Notes under the pieces: model-generated
Told to the model about the DNA's origin: nothing
The model's input: only the letters and a program-made list of their open reading frames with translations
Database searches by the model: none
Made by a program: the position numbers and the translations under genes
In this document: positions 43,127 through 50,657 of the stretch, piece by piece
Numbering within the stretch: position 1 is the first letter of the stretch
How the letters are laid out: each line of letters begins with the position of its first letter
Source: Roseateles_C aquae
GTDB taxonomy: Bacteria; Pseudomonadota; Gammaproteobacteria; Burkholderiales; Burkholderiaceae_C
Reading direction: 5' to 3'
Length of the DNA stretch: 64,000 nucleotides
NCBI RefSeq assembly: GCF_032337115.1
Contig: NZ_JAVXZY010000004.1
Location: forward strand, 186,001 to 250,000

Positions 43127-44068
43127 ATGACTAGAAGATTCTCGTTCGACCTATTCCGACTTAATATCGAAGATGCAGATGACCTCTTCGCTGATTCGAA
43201 CCTGCTCCGCATTCGCACGAACGATGACATCACGGAAGTACTGCGAACCGCAGCCGATCCAGAGCAAGACCAGATTCAGAAAACCCGCTCCGCGGTTTTC
43301 AAGTGGAGTATCCGCGAGTACAGAGATCTTTCAAGCTCTTATCCCGAGAGGCCACTATTACACGTGGTACTCGCTCGGAGTGTGCTCGAACGAGATGGAC
43401 TGATTGTTACGGACGATGGCATGGCGTCAGGAACGTCGTCTTTGAATCCGCCGCTGGCAAGTACGGCCGTATGTCTATTCGACTTGTCTCGCCACTTAGT
43501 GGCTGTCGAGCACACTGGTGACCTAGCTCCCACCACTTGGAAGGACTTCTTCGAAAAAATACTCACCACGTCCGCAAGGCGTCTAGATCGTTGGTCTTCT
43601 ATATCCCTCGAACCCGTCCCTGAGCAAAACGGAATCGTTGGCCTATTTCTTTCTTTCGAGCGGATTACTCGAATGCGAGTTACGCTTCGAATTCCTAACC
43701 CAGAGCTCAATCGCTACACCAAGCAACTGTACGAAGACCTCTCAAACAGCGGAATCCGAGAAATGACTCAGGATATGAAAAACCCGAATGGTCTGTCCAA
43801 AGCAGAGGAGGCGCGGCCTTTCGCATCAGCCGTACTGGCTGAGCAGGGCTACAAAAAAGGAGATGTTCAGTTCGAGGGGCTGAGAAACGGCACCTTCGAG
43901 CAAGCCTCCTCTGGGGCTACAGCAGCTCGTGGTAGTGTCCGGGGATTGCGAGACTTCGTTCGCGGCCTACATGCGAATGCCAAAGCAAAGGAAGCACAGC
44001 GAATTCTCTCGGCGATAACAGCCGAGATTGATCGCATTCACCCGATCCCCGGCGTAGATGAGCAATAA
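43127..44068 (+). CDS. Unrecognised 313-residue soluble protein, first gene of a two-gene unit
   Basis: ATG 43127 with AGGGAG eight bases before it. No signal peptide or TM. The N-terminal half looks mixed alpha/beta (FSFDLFRLNIEDADDLFADS), with a strand-rich centre (LLHVVLARSVLERDGLIVTD; RMRVTLRIPNPELNRYTKQL) and a charged helical C-terminus (HANAKAKEAQRILSAITAEI). The VTLRIPNPE stretch loosely recalls DUF4747 proteins (memory only, unverified). It overlaps the 4-TM gene by 11 bases. Lower GC than flanks. The pairing of a soluble protein with a membrane protein resembles two-gene defence units. Confidence 0.8.
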   Translation: MTRRFSFDLFRLNIEDADDLFADSNLLRIRTNDDITEVLRTAADPEQDQIQKTRSAVFKWSIREYRDLSSSYPERPLLHVVLARSVLERDGLIVTDDGMASGTSSLNPPLASTAVCLFDLSRHLVAVEHTGDLAPTTWKDFFEKILTTSARRLDRWSSISLEPVPEQNGIVGLFLSFERITRMRVTLRIPNPELNRYTKQLYEDLSNSGIREMTQDMKNPNGLSKAEEARPFASAVLAEQGYKKGDVQFEGLRNGTFEQASSGATAARGSVRGLRDFVRGLHANAKAKEAQRILSAITAEIDRIHPIPGVDEQ

Positions 44069-44516
44069 ATTAGTCTGGTGGGGCTACGCAGTCGAGTTGC
44101 TGGCTACAGCGTTAACAGTTACTTGCTTGAGCTTGTGGTTTCAGCCAAATGCAGTAGTCGCCTTTGTCCGGATAGCGGCAATTGATATCGCTACGCTGTT
44201 TTGCGCCGTGATGCTCGCTGCAGCTTTAGCGTTCCTGTGGTCGTTCTACACGAAGGCGGATACTCCTTTCTATCGCTGGCTAGAAGAGCGCGGCGCTTTC
44301 AATGTCTATCTGTCGGGAACCGTCTACACAATCGCCGTAAGCTTTACAACCACTGCCGCGCTCATAGTGGCAAAGTACGTCGAAGGCTTGGCAATCGGTC
44401 TGATTGCCACTTTCATGCTAGTACTCTCCATTCTTAACCTTTATTCACTTGTCTACAACGTGGCGGGGATCATGCGCCTAAACGCAAAATTCAATTCAAT
44501 TGCGCGTGATATGTAG
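44058..44516 (+). CDS. Four-TM membrane protein, second gene of the unit
   Basis: 152 residues from ATG 44058, inside the 3' end of the 313-aa gene (11-base overlap), so translation is coupled. Four hydrophobic helices: YAVELLATALTVTCLSLWF, VRIAAIDIATLFCAVMLAAALAFLW, VYTIAVSFTTTAALIVA and IGLIATFMLVLSILNLYSLVY. Short polar C-terminus (NAKFNSIARDM). No family recognised. By analogy with membrane effectors of phage-defence pairs it could disturb or anchor at the inner membrane; this is inference from architecture only. Confidence 0.8.
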   Translation: MSNKLVWWGYAVELLATALTVTCLSLWFQPNAVVAFVRIAAIDIATLFCAVMLAAALAFLWSFYTKADTPFYRWLEERGAFNVYLSGTVYTIAVSFTTTAALIVAKYVEGLAIGLIATFMLVLSILNLYSLVYNVAGIMRLNAKFNSIARDM

Positions 44517-44549
44517 TTTCACATGCCAAGCGCAATGCATTTAGGAGCT

Positions 44550-44564
44550 CAAGGTCAGACCTTG
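44550..44564. repeat. 15-bp perfect palindrome CAAGGTC-A-GACCTTG
   Basis: Located 34 bases after the 4-TM gene stop. No T-run follows, so it is not a clear terminator. It may mark the end of the accessory block. Confidence 0.4.
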
Positions 44565-44607
44565 AATTTGAAGGCACATTGCTGTCAGCAAGAACTAGAA
44601 CCCGGAT

Positions 44608-44661
44608 GCATCGCCGCGAAATGGCGATTGCGGGCATGTAGCACCTTGAAAATTGACCCGG
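44608..44661 (+). repeat. Diverged direct repeat, left copy, flanking duplicated block A
   Basis: GCATCGCCGCGAAATGGCGA and GCGGGCATG-N3-GCACCTTGAAAATTGACCC have a related copy at 46389-46449 in the same orientation. The palindromic GCCGCGAAATGGC part and the CCTTGAAAATTGACCC end recall terminal repeats of insertion sequences, but no IS family was identified. Confidence 0.5.
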
Positions 44662-44730
44662 TCGCTCCCGAATGCTGGCAAGCATGCTCAACTAGTCCGG
44701 CGTCAGCACGCTTTGCCGCCGCCCGCCCCC

Positions 44731-45210
44731 TCACCGCACATACCCCAACGGCAACGCCGTCGTGAACTTCAGCTCCTCCATCGCGAAGCTGGAGCTCACA
44801 TCGAACAGCTGCGTGCCGGCGATCAGGCGTTTGTAGACGGCGTCGTAGGCGGCGATGTCGGGCACGACGACGCGCAGCAGGTAGTCGACGTCGCCGCTCA
44901 TCCGGTAGAACTCGACCACCTCGGGGATCGCCTGCACGGTGGCGCGGAAGCGCTCGAACCATTCCTGGGTGTGCGTGGCGGTGCGCACCGAAACGAACAC
45001 GGTCACGCCGACATTGAGCGCCTGTGCGTCGACCAGCGCGACCTGGCGGCGGATCACGCCGGACTCCTTGAGCCGCTGGATGCGCCGCCAGCAAGGCGTG
45101 CTGGACAGGCCCACCGCCTCGGCGATCTGCGCCAGCTGCTGCTCGGCGTCCTGCTGCAGCAGATCGAGGATCTTCAGGCCAATAGCATCCAACTTCAGCT
45201 TGCTGGCCAT
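44731..45210 (-). CDS. Lrp/AsnC-family regulator, copy A
   Basis: 159 residues, ATG 45210. The HTH (IGLKILDLLQQDAEQQLAQIAEAVGLSSTPCWRRIQRLKE, about 10-50) and a RAM ligand domain (VVEFYRMSGDVDYLLRVVVPD) are complete. It differs from copy B (48330-48809) at three residues only (positions 3, 11 and 156). It is divergent from racemase copy A. Likely activates or represses the racemase in response to an amino acid. Confidence 0.94.
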   Translation of the reverse strand: MASKLKLDAIGLKILDLLQQDAEQQLAQIAEAVGLSSTPCWRRIQRLKESGVIRRQVALVDAQALNVGVTVFVSVRTATHTQEWFERFRATVQAIPEVVEFYRMSGDVDYLLRVVVPDIAAYDAVYKRLIAGTQLFDVSSSFAMEELKFTTALPLGYVR

Positions 45211-45344
45211 TCTTGGAATCCATTTCTAATTTCTGCGCCGATTGGAGCAAAGAAGGCAAATCCTTGCCAGTGCCGGGTCCGGACAATTCCGTTCATCGAC
45301 GAGGCGCCGCGCCGGCGCTCGCAGGCCACACCAGGAGTTGAACC

Positions 45345-46046
45345 ATGAAGGCAATCGGACTGATAGGCGGGATGAGCTGGGAATCGACCGCGCTGTACTA
45401 CCAGATCATCAACCGCGAGGTGGCGCGCCGGCTGGGCGGGCTGAACTCGGCGCCGCTGCATCTGCACAGCCTGAACTTCGAGCAGGTGGCCGAGCGCCAG
45501 CGCGCCGGTGCCTGGGACGAGCTGGCCGAGCTGCTGGCCGGCGCCGGCCGTGCGCTGCAGGAAGGCGGCGCCGACTGCGTGCTGATCGGCACCAACACCA
45601 TGCACAAGGTCGCGCCCGAGGTGCAGGCGCGCCTGGATGTGCCGCTGCTGCACATTGCCGATGCCACCGCCGCCGCGATCCAGGCCGCCGGGGTCCGGCG
45701 CGTGGCGCTGCTGGGCACCCGCTACACGATGGAGCAGCCCTTCTACCGCGAGCACCTGGCCCGCCACGGCATCGAGTGCCTGACGCCCGACGAGGCCGGC
45801 CGCGCCGAGGTGCACCGCATCATCTTTGAGGAGCTGTGCCAGGGCCACTGCCTGGCCCGTTCACGCGCTGTGCTGCAAGCCTTGATCACCGAGTTGCAGC
45901 AGCAAGGCGCCGAGGGCGTGATCCTCGGTTGCACCGAGCTGCCGCTGCTGCTGCAGCCTGAGGACGTGGCCCTGCCGCTGTTCGACACGACGCGGCTGCA
46001 TGCGCTGGCAGCGGTCGATTTCGCGCTGGGTGAGTGTCTGCAGTGA
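45345..46046 (+). CDS. Aspartate/glutamate racemase family protein, copy A
   Basis: 233 residues, ATG 45345 with AGGAG ten bases upstream. Asp/Glu racemase family: MKAIGLIGGMSWEST at the N-terminus, VLIGTNTMHKVAP (about 79-91) and GVILGCTELPLLL (about 190-202). The first catalytic position is Thr (GTNTMH) where classical Asp racemases have Cys, and the second keeps Cys. This Thr/Cys pattern is that of YgeA-type racemases, which act on Glu and other residues with L/D bias. It differs from copy B at four residues. Confidence 0.93.
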   Translation: MKAIGLIGGMSWESTALYYQIINREVARRLGGLNSAPLHLHSLNFEQVAERQRAGAWDELAELLAGAGRALQEGGADCVLIGTNTMHKVAPEVQARLDVPLLHIADATAAAIQAAGVRRVALLGTRYTMEQPFYREHLARHGIECLTPDEAGRAEVHRIIFEELCQGHCLARSRAVLQALITELQQQGAEGVILGCTELPLLLQPEDVALPLFDTTRLHALAAVDFALGECLQ

Positions 46047-46065
46047 ACGCCTTCTAGCGCCTGCC

Positions 46066-46311
46066 TCAGCCCGGATAGACCCGCCGCGCCATCGCCATGA
46101 AGGCAGCCGCCGCCGGCGAGAGCCGCTGCGGGTCGCGCACGGCCAGGCCCACGCGGCGCGGGATGGCCGGCCTCAGCGGCCGGTAGACGACGCCCTCGGG
46201 TTCGTCGGGCAGCGCCATGCGCGCCGCCATCGACAGCGTCAGGCCCTGGCGCACAAAGCCCAGGATGGAGAGCAGCTGCGAGAGGCGGTAGCGGATATCG
46301 GGCTGAGCGCC
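46066..46311 (-). pseudogene. Truncated LysR regulator, C-terminal remnant
   Basis: 82 codons matching the C-terminus of the intact LysR gene at 49660-50529 (GAQPDIRYRLSQLLSILGFVRQ to MARRVYPG, then TGA), with few substitutions. Homology stops abruptly upstream of the GAQ codons. The HTH and most of the effector domain are missing, and no start signal is present, so it is not functional. It marks the right boundary of duplication copy A. Confidence 0.9.
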
Positions 46312-46388
46312 AAGGGCAGCAAGGGTCTGGCCATGGATTTGACGGTCTATTGATGACAACAGAACCAGAAGCGCTAGCTGACCTAGTT

Positions 46389-46449
46389 GCATGGCCGCGC
46401 AATGGCCACCGCGGGCATGTGCGCCTTGAAATTGAAGGCGTGACCCCGG
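46389..46449 (+). repeat. Diverged direct repeat, right copy, flanking duplicated block A
   Basis: GCATGGCCGCGCAATGGCCA, then GCGGGCATGTGCGCCTTGAA and ATTGAAGGCGTGACCCCGG. It matches 44608-44661 in the same orientation with substitutions and a small insertion. It lies between the LysR remnant and the PQQ lipoprotein stop, in an otherwise gene-free 249-base stretch (46312-46560). Confidence 0.5.
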
Positions 46450-46560
46450 GCCGTGCGGACCCCGGCCGTGCGGGCGTCCGGTCGTTCGTGCACAGGCCAA
46501 GGCAGAGGAAGCTGGCTGCGGCTGAGGCCCGCCATGGCGCCGCCGGGCCACTGCGGTAAC

Positions 46561-48084
46561 TCAATGTAAGGCGATGGCGCTGACCCGGCCGTGCTTGCCG
46601 GCGATGATCAGTTTGCCGGTGTTGGTCAGCAGCAGCTGAGCCCCACCGGCTGGATAAACCAAATCCATGGTTTTTCTGCCGATGTTGAGGCCGTAGGTGT
46701 TTTTCGCTGACGCAACGAAGACATGTGTCTTGGTGACGACGATATTGCTCACGATCACCTCAGGCAGCACCCAAGACCAGAGCCGTTCCCCCGTCTTGGC
46801 ATCCAGCGCACCCAGTGATGCCGGCTCGCCCATCAATTTCACGTACACCGTTTGGTTTCCGTAGGCAGGTTGACCTGAATAGCCGCTGACGGTCCACAGG
46901 ACCGAACGCTGGGTCAGGTCCATCGCCGAGACGGCATCGTCCCCACCCATAAAGATGTGTGCTGAGCCCTCATCCAGGACAGGTGAGTACCGCAATTGCC
47001 CCGAGGACGGTTCGTTCTTGATCTGAAATGCGAGCTGCCCGGTCACGCGGTCCAGCCCAGTGAGCTGGCCGCCCCTCGCGTCGAACACATAAACGCGCTG
47101 GGCGTCAACAGCCAGTCCGGTGGGGGAGATATATTCACCGACCACCCCAAAGTAATTCCACCAGGTCGGCGGGGGCCCGATGTCCGTACGTGAAACAGAG
47201 GGGAAAGTTCCGCAGTAGCGGTACATGCCCTGATCCCAGATCACTGGGTCGCTATAAACCCCTTTATGTCCGCACAGGGACGCTTCAGAAATTTGACTGA
47301 CTCCCGTCACGGCGTCAATCCAATTTTTTTTCGCGACAAAGTCGCTGGCACCTTCCACGAGAACCTTCCCGCCGACGACGGCGGGAGCGCCCCCCCCGTA
47401 GCGGGCGGGCAACGAAGAATCCTTCCAGCGGAGTCCCCCATCTTGCTGAGACAGCGCATAGACCCAAGTGATGAATCCCAAGTTTCTGGTGTCAAGAGCA
47501 GTGAAATAGATCCTGTCTTGGTCGCTGGTCACGCCCTGCAGATACAGGTCGGCCTGATCCGGTGCGAACTCCCACGCAAGTTTGAAGTTGGCACTGTCCA
47601 GCACTACTGGCACGTAGCCGGAATTTGACGTATTGCCCAATGGATTGGACCACGTAGCGGTCGACGCCCACTGGGAAGGTCCGAAGTTGTATGGAACGCT
47701 TAGGGCCTTGCTGCCCGTGCCGTCATCGCCGGTGTACTGCACCGTCACATTCACGGCGCCTTGGCCCGCTGACGCGCCCTTGACGCGGTAGGTGACGGTG
47801 CAGTTGGAGCTGGCAGCCAGCGTCTTGCCGGTGCAGGTGTCGGACACCACCAACAGCATCGGGTCAGACGCCTTGGCGTTCAGATTCGACACGGCCGCCT
47901 GGCCGGCATTCGTGACGGTCAGTTGCAGCGATTGGGGCTGGTCATAAGCGCCTTGCAGCGAGGCAATGCCGGTACTGAGCTCGACCTTGCTTGGAGTCGG
48001 CGTACTGCCGCCACCGCCACAGGCACTCAAGGCGATGGCACAGGCCAATGCCAGCCATGGTTTCAAACTCGTTGTCGTCGTCAT
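46561..48084 (-). CDS. PQQ-like beta-propeller lipoprotein
   Basis: 507 residues from ATG 48084 (AGAGGGGG upstream). A lipoprotein signal ends IALSAC with lipid Cys22. A poly-Gly linker and an Ig-like/CARDB-type domain (about 35-130: LQLTVTNAGQAAVSNL) follow. A propeller of PQQ-like blades comes next (WVYALSQQDGGLRWKD, QLTGLDRVTGQLAFQIKN, DAVSAMDLTQRSVLWTVSG, SLGALDAKTGERLWSWVLP). No PQQ-dehydrogenase active-site motif is seen. Predicted outer-membrane or periplasmic binding or assembly protein. It sits between the duplicated Lrp-racemase blocks, so it was probably there before or carried with the duplication. Confidence 0.87.
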   Translation of the reverse strand: MTTTTSLKPWLALACAIALSACGGGGSTPTPSKVELSTGIASLQGAYDQPQSLQLTVTNAGQAAVSNLNAKASDPMLLVVSDTCTGKTLAASSNCTVTYRVKGASAGQGAVNVTVQYTGDDGTGSKALSVPYNFGPSQWASTATWSNPLGNTSNSGYVPVVLDSANFKLAWEFAPDQADLYLQGVTSDQDRIYFTALDTRNLGFITWVYALSQQDGGLRWKDSSLPARYGGGAPAVVGGKVLVEGASDFVAKKNWIDAVTGVSQISEASLCGHKGVYSDPVIWDQGMYRYCGTFPSVSRTDIGPPPTWWNYFGVVGEYISPTGLAVDAQRVYVFDARGGQLTGLDRVTGQLAFQIKNEPSSGQLRYSPVLDEGSAHIFMGGDDAVSAMDLTQRSVLWTVSGYSGQPAYGNQTVYVKLMGEPASLGALDAKTGERLWSWVLPEVIVSNIVVTKTHVFVASAKNTYGLNIGRKTMDLVYPAGGAQLLLTNTGKLIIAGKHGRVSAIALH

Positions 48085-48329
48085 TGGTTTCCCCCTCTCA
48101 TTGAATGCCCGATGGCAGAAGGCTCAACGATCACGAGCCTTGCCTATCTCTCTTCGCAAGCTGGCTAGCCGCTCCAACAGAGGCCCACCACACGGCCGTC
48201 CTACGGGCCAGCAAATCGCGTCGGAGTATCCCGGCGAAGCGAGTGTTCAGGCATCCCTCTTCGGTGGGTGCTGGATCTGTTCAAACAGCCCCCCCGCAGC
48301 ACTTCGCGCGCGCATCCTACCGCCTCAAT

Positions 48330-48809
48330 TCAACGCACGTAAGACAACGGCAACGCCGTCGTGAACTTCAGCTCCTCCATCGCGAAGCTGGAGCTGACGT
48401 CGAACAGCTGCGTCCCGGCGATCAGGCGTTTGTAGACGGCGTCGTAGGCGGCGATGTCGGGCACGACGACGCGCAGCAGGTAGTCGACATCGCCGCTCAT
48501 CCGGTAGAACTCGACCACCTCGGGGATCGCCTGCACGGTGGCGCGGAAGCGCTCGAACCATTCCTGGGTGTGCGTGGCGGTGCGCACCGAGACAAAGACG
48601 GTTACGCCGACATTGAGCGCCTGTGCGTCGACCAGCGCGACCTGGCGGCGGATCACGCCGGACTCCTTGAGCCGCTGGATGCGCCGCCAGCAGGGCGTGC
48701 TGGACAGGCCCACCGCCTCGGCGATCTGCGCCAGCTGCTGCTCGGCGTCCTGCTGCAGCAGATCGAGGATCTTCAGGTCAATAGCATCCAACTTCAGCTT
48801 GCCGGCCAT
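48330..48809 (-). CDS. Lrp/AsnC-family regulator, copy B
   Basis: 159 residues, ATG 48809. Same protein as copy A with Gly3, Asp11 and Ser156 replacing Ser, Gly and Gly. Divergent from racemase copy B over a 128-base spacer whose Lrp-proximal half is conserved between the copies and the racemase-proximal half is not. Confidence 0.95.
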   Translation of the reverse strand: MAGKLKLDAIDLKILDLLQQDAEQQLAQIAEAVGLSSTPCWRRIQRLKESGVIRRQVALVDAQALNVGVTVFVSVRTATHTQEWFERFRATVQAIPEVVEFYRMSGDVDYLLRVVVPDIAAYDAVYKRLIAGTQLFDVSSSFAMEELKFTTALPLSYVR

Positions 48810-49911
48810 TCTTGAAATCCATTTCTAATTTCTGCGCCGATTGGAGCAAAGAAGGCAAATCGCTGCCAGTGCCGGGTCCGGACAATTCTGTTCATCGACG
48901 AGGCGCCAAGGGGGCACTCGGACCAGGAGCAAGCACCATGAAGGCGATCGGACTGATAGGCGGGATGAGCTGGGAATCGACCGCGCTGTACTACCAGATC
49001 ATCAACCGCGAGGTGGCGCGCCGGCTGGGCGGGCTGAACTCGGCGCCGCTGCATCTGCACAGCCTGAACTTCGAGCAGGTGGCCGAGCGCCAGCGCGCCG
49101 GCGCCTGGGACGAGCTGGCCGAGCTGCTGGCCGGCGCCGGCCGTGCGCTGCAGGACGGCGGCGCCGACTGCGTGCTGATCGGCACCAACACCATGCACAA
49201 GGTCGCGCCCGAGGTGCAGGCGCGCCTGGATGTGCCGCTGCTGCACATTGCCGATGCCACCGCCGCCGCGATCCAGGCCGCCGGGGTCCGGCGCGTGGCG
49301 CTGCTGGGCACCCGCTACACGATGGAGCAGCCCTTCTACCGCGAACACCTGGCCCGCCACGGCATCGAGTGCCTGACGCCCGACGAGGCCGGCCGCGCCG
49401 AGGTGCACCGCATCATCTTCGAGGAGCTGTGCCAGGGCCACTGCCTGGCCCGTTCGCGCGCTGTGCTGCAGGCCTTGATCGCCGAGTTGCAGCAGCAAGG
49501 CGCCGAGGGCGTGATCCTCGGTTGCACCGAGCTGCCGCTGCTGCTGCAGCCTGAGGACGTGGCCTTGCCGCTGTTCGACACGACGCGGCTGCATGCGCTG
49601 GCAGCCGTGGACTTCGCGCTCGGCGCCGCGCTGCAATGAGCTTGCCGCCCGGCTGACACTCAGCCGGGATAGACCCGCCGCGCCATCGCCATGAAGGCAG
49701 CCGCCGCCGGCGAGAGCCGCTGCGGGTCGCGCACGGCCAGACCGACGCGGCGCGGGATGGCCGGCTTCAGCGGTCGGTAGACGACGCCCTCGGGTTCGTC
49801 GGGCAGCGCCATCCGCGCCGCCATCGACACCGCCAATCCCTGGCGCACAAAGCCCAGGATGGAGAGCAGCTGCGAGAAGCGGTAGCGGATGTCGGGCTGC
49901 GCGCCGATGCT
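48334..49911. repeat. Segmental duplication, copy B
   Basis: Matches 44735-46311. Copy B continues into the complete LysR gene and beyond, so it is likely the original and copy A the derived, truncated one. Confidence 0.9.
48938..49639 (+). CDS. Aspartate/glutamate racemase family protein, copy B
   Basis: 233 residues from ATG 48938, with AGGAG upstream; an in-frame upstream extension is not conserved in copy A. Substitutions against copy A: Asp for Glu before the GGADC block, Ala for Thr in LIAELQQ, and AA for EC near the end. Catalytic GTNTMH and GCTE are unchanged. Convergent with the LysR gene, 20 bases between stops. Confidence 0.94.
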   Translation: MKAIGLIGGMSWESTALYYQIINREVARRLGGLNSAPLHLHSLNFEQVAERQRAGAWDELAELLAGAGRALQDGGADCVLIGTNTMHKVAPEVQARLDVPLLHIADATAAAIQAAGVRRVALLGTRYTMEQPFYREHLARHGIECLTPDEAGRAEVHRIIFEELCQGHCLARSRAVLQALIAELQQQGAEGVILGCTELPLLLQPEDVALPLFDTTRLHALAAVDFALGAALQ

Positions 49912-50529
49912 TTGCAGGGCGCCGAGGATCACGTCCTGGCAGCCGGCGCCGGCCAGCACAAAGGGCTGGCCCTGCAGATCGGCGGCGTCGAGGCTGGCCT
50001 TGGCGGCCAGCGGATGGCTGCTTGGCAGCAGCACCATGTACTCGTCCTCCAGCACCGGCCAGGTCTCGAAGCGCTCGTCGGGCAGGGTCACGAAGCCGAT
50101 CTCGACCCGGCGCTCTTCCAGCCAGCGCAGCACGGTGGCGTCGTCGTCTTCGTCGACATGCACCTGGATGCCTGGATGCTCCTGGCCAAAGCGGCTCAGC
50201 AGCTCGGGCAGGATGCGCAGGCTGGAGGTGGCACCAAAGGAGGCAATGCGCAGCAGGCCCTCGCTCAGGCCGCGGGCGTTGCAGGCGTCCTGCAGCATGG
50301 CCTCGCGCATCTGGTTCATCTCATGGGCGCGGGCCAGCAGGCGTTCGCCGGCAGGGGTCAGTTCGGCCGCGGCACGGTCGCGCCAGAACAGGCTGACGCC
50401 CAGCTCGCGCTCCAGGCTGCGCAGCGCATGGCTGACCGCCGACTGCGTGATGCCCAGCGCCTGGGCGGCGCGCGAAAAGCTGCCCAGGCGGGCCAGCGTG
50501 GCAAAGACTTCGAGCTGGGTGAACGTCAT
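49660..50529 (-). CDS. LysR-family transcriptional regulator
   Basis: 289 residues, ATG 50529. N-terminal winged HTH (FTQLEVFATLARLGSFSRAAQALGITQSAVSHALRSLERELG, about 2-45) and a full LysR substrate domain. Its C-terminal quarter is duplicated as the remnant at 46066. Divergent from an EamA transporter with two inverted repeats between them, so it very likely controls that transporter. The neighbouring racemase suggests an amino-acid signal. Confidence 0.96.
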   Translation of the reverse strand: MTFTQLEVFATLARLGSFSRAAQALGITQSAVSHALRSLERELGVSLFWRDRAAAELTPAGERLLARAHEMNQMREAMLQDACNARGLSEGLLRIASFGATSSLRILPELLSRFGQEHPGIQVHVDEDDDATVLRWLEERRVEIGFVTLPDERFETWPVLEDEYMVLLPSSHPLAAKASLDAADLQGQPFVLAGAGCQDVILGALQSIGAQPDIRYRFSQLLSILGFVRQGLAVSMAARMALPDEPEGVVYRPLKPAIPRRVGLAVRDPQRLSPAAAAFMAMARRVYPG

Positions 50530-50580
50530 CGGGGCACTCCAGACGCAGCCCGCGTTTGAGCCATACGCTGCGCGAATTCA

Positions 50581-50594
50581 TGAACGTTTGTTCA
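50581..50594. promoter_or_regulatory. Inverted repeat TGAAC-GTTT-GTTCA, LysR site candidate
   Basis: Five-base arms in the 128-base region between lysR (start 50529) and eamA (start 50658), 51 bases from the lysR start. Probable regulatory site for the divergent pair. Confidence 0.5.
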
Positions 50595-50611
50595 TTTTAC
50601 TATGAAGCACG

Positions 50612-50627
50612 ATGAACATATATTCAT
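50612..50627. promoter_or_regulatory. Inverted repeat ATGAA-CATATA-TTCAT, LysR site candidate
   Basis: 16 bases, symmetric, 30 bases before the eamA start, in phase with the site at 50581 (about three helical turns). Together they resemble the recognition and activation half-sites of LysR promoters. Confidence 0.5.
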
Positions 50628-50657
50628 GCTCATCGACCGTTTCCAAGCGCCCTGATC

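Larger units (their letters stand above)
44735..46311. repeat. Segmental duplication, copy A
   Basis: Covers the Lrp gene, the racemase gene and the last about 82 codons of a LysR gene. Coding parts are near-identical to 48334-49911. The racemase 5' leader and the racemase-LysR spacer have diverged. The copy breaks off inside the LysR gene at about 46311. Confidence 0.9.

Noticed and set aside
46312..46551. Open frame upstream of the LysR remnant
   Set aside because: Frame stays open but the sequence has no LysR similarity; only the 82 C-terminal codons are homologous.
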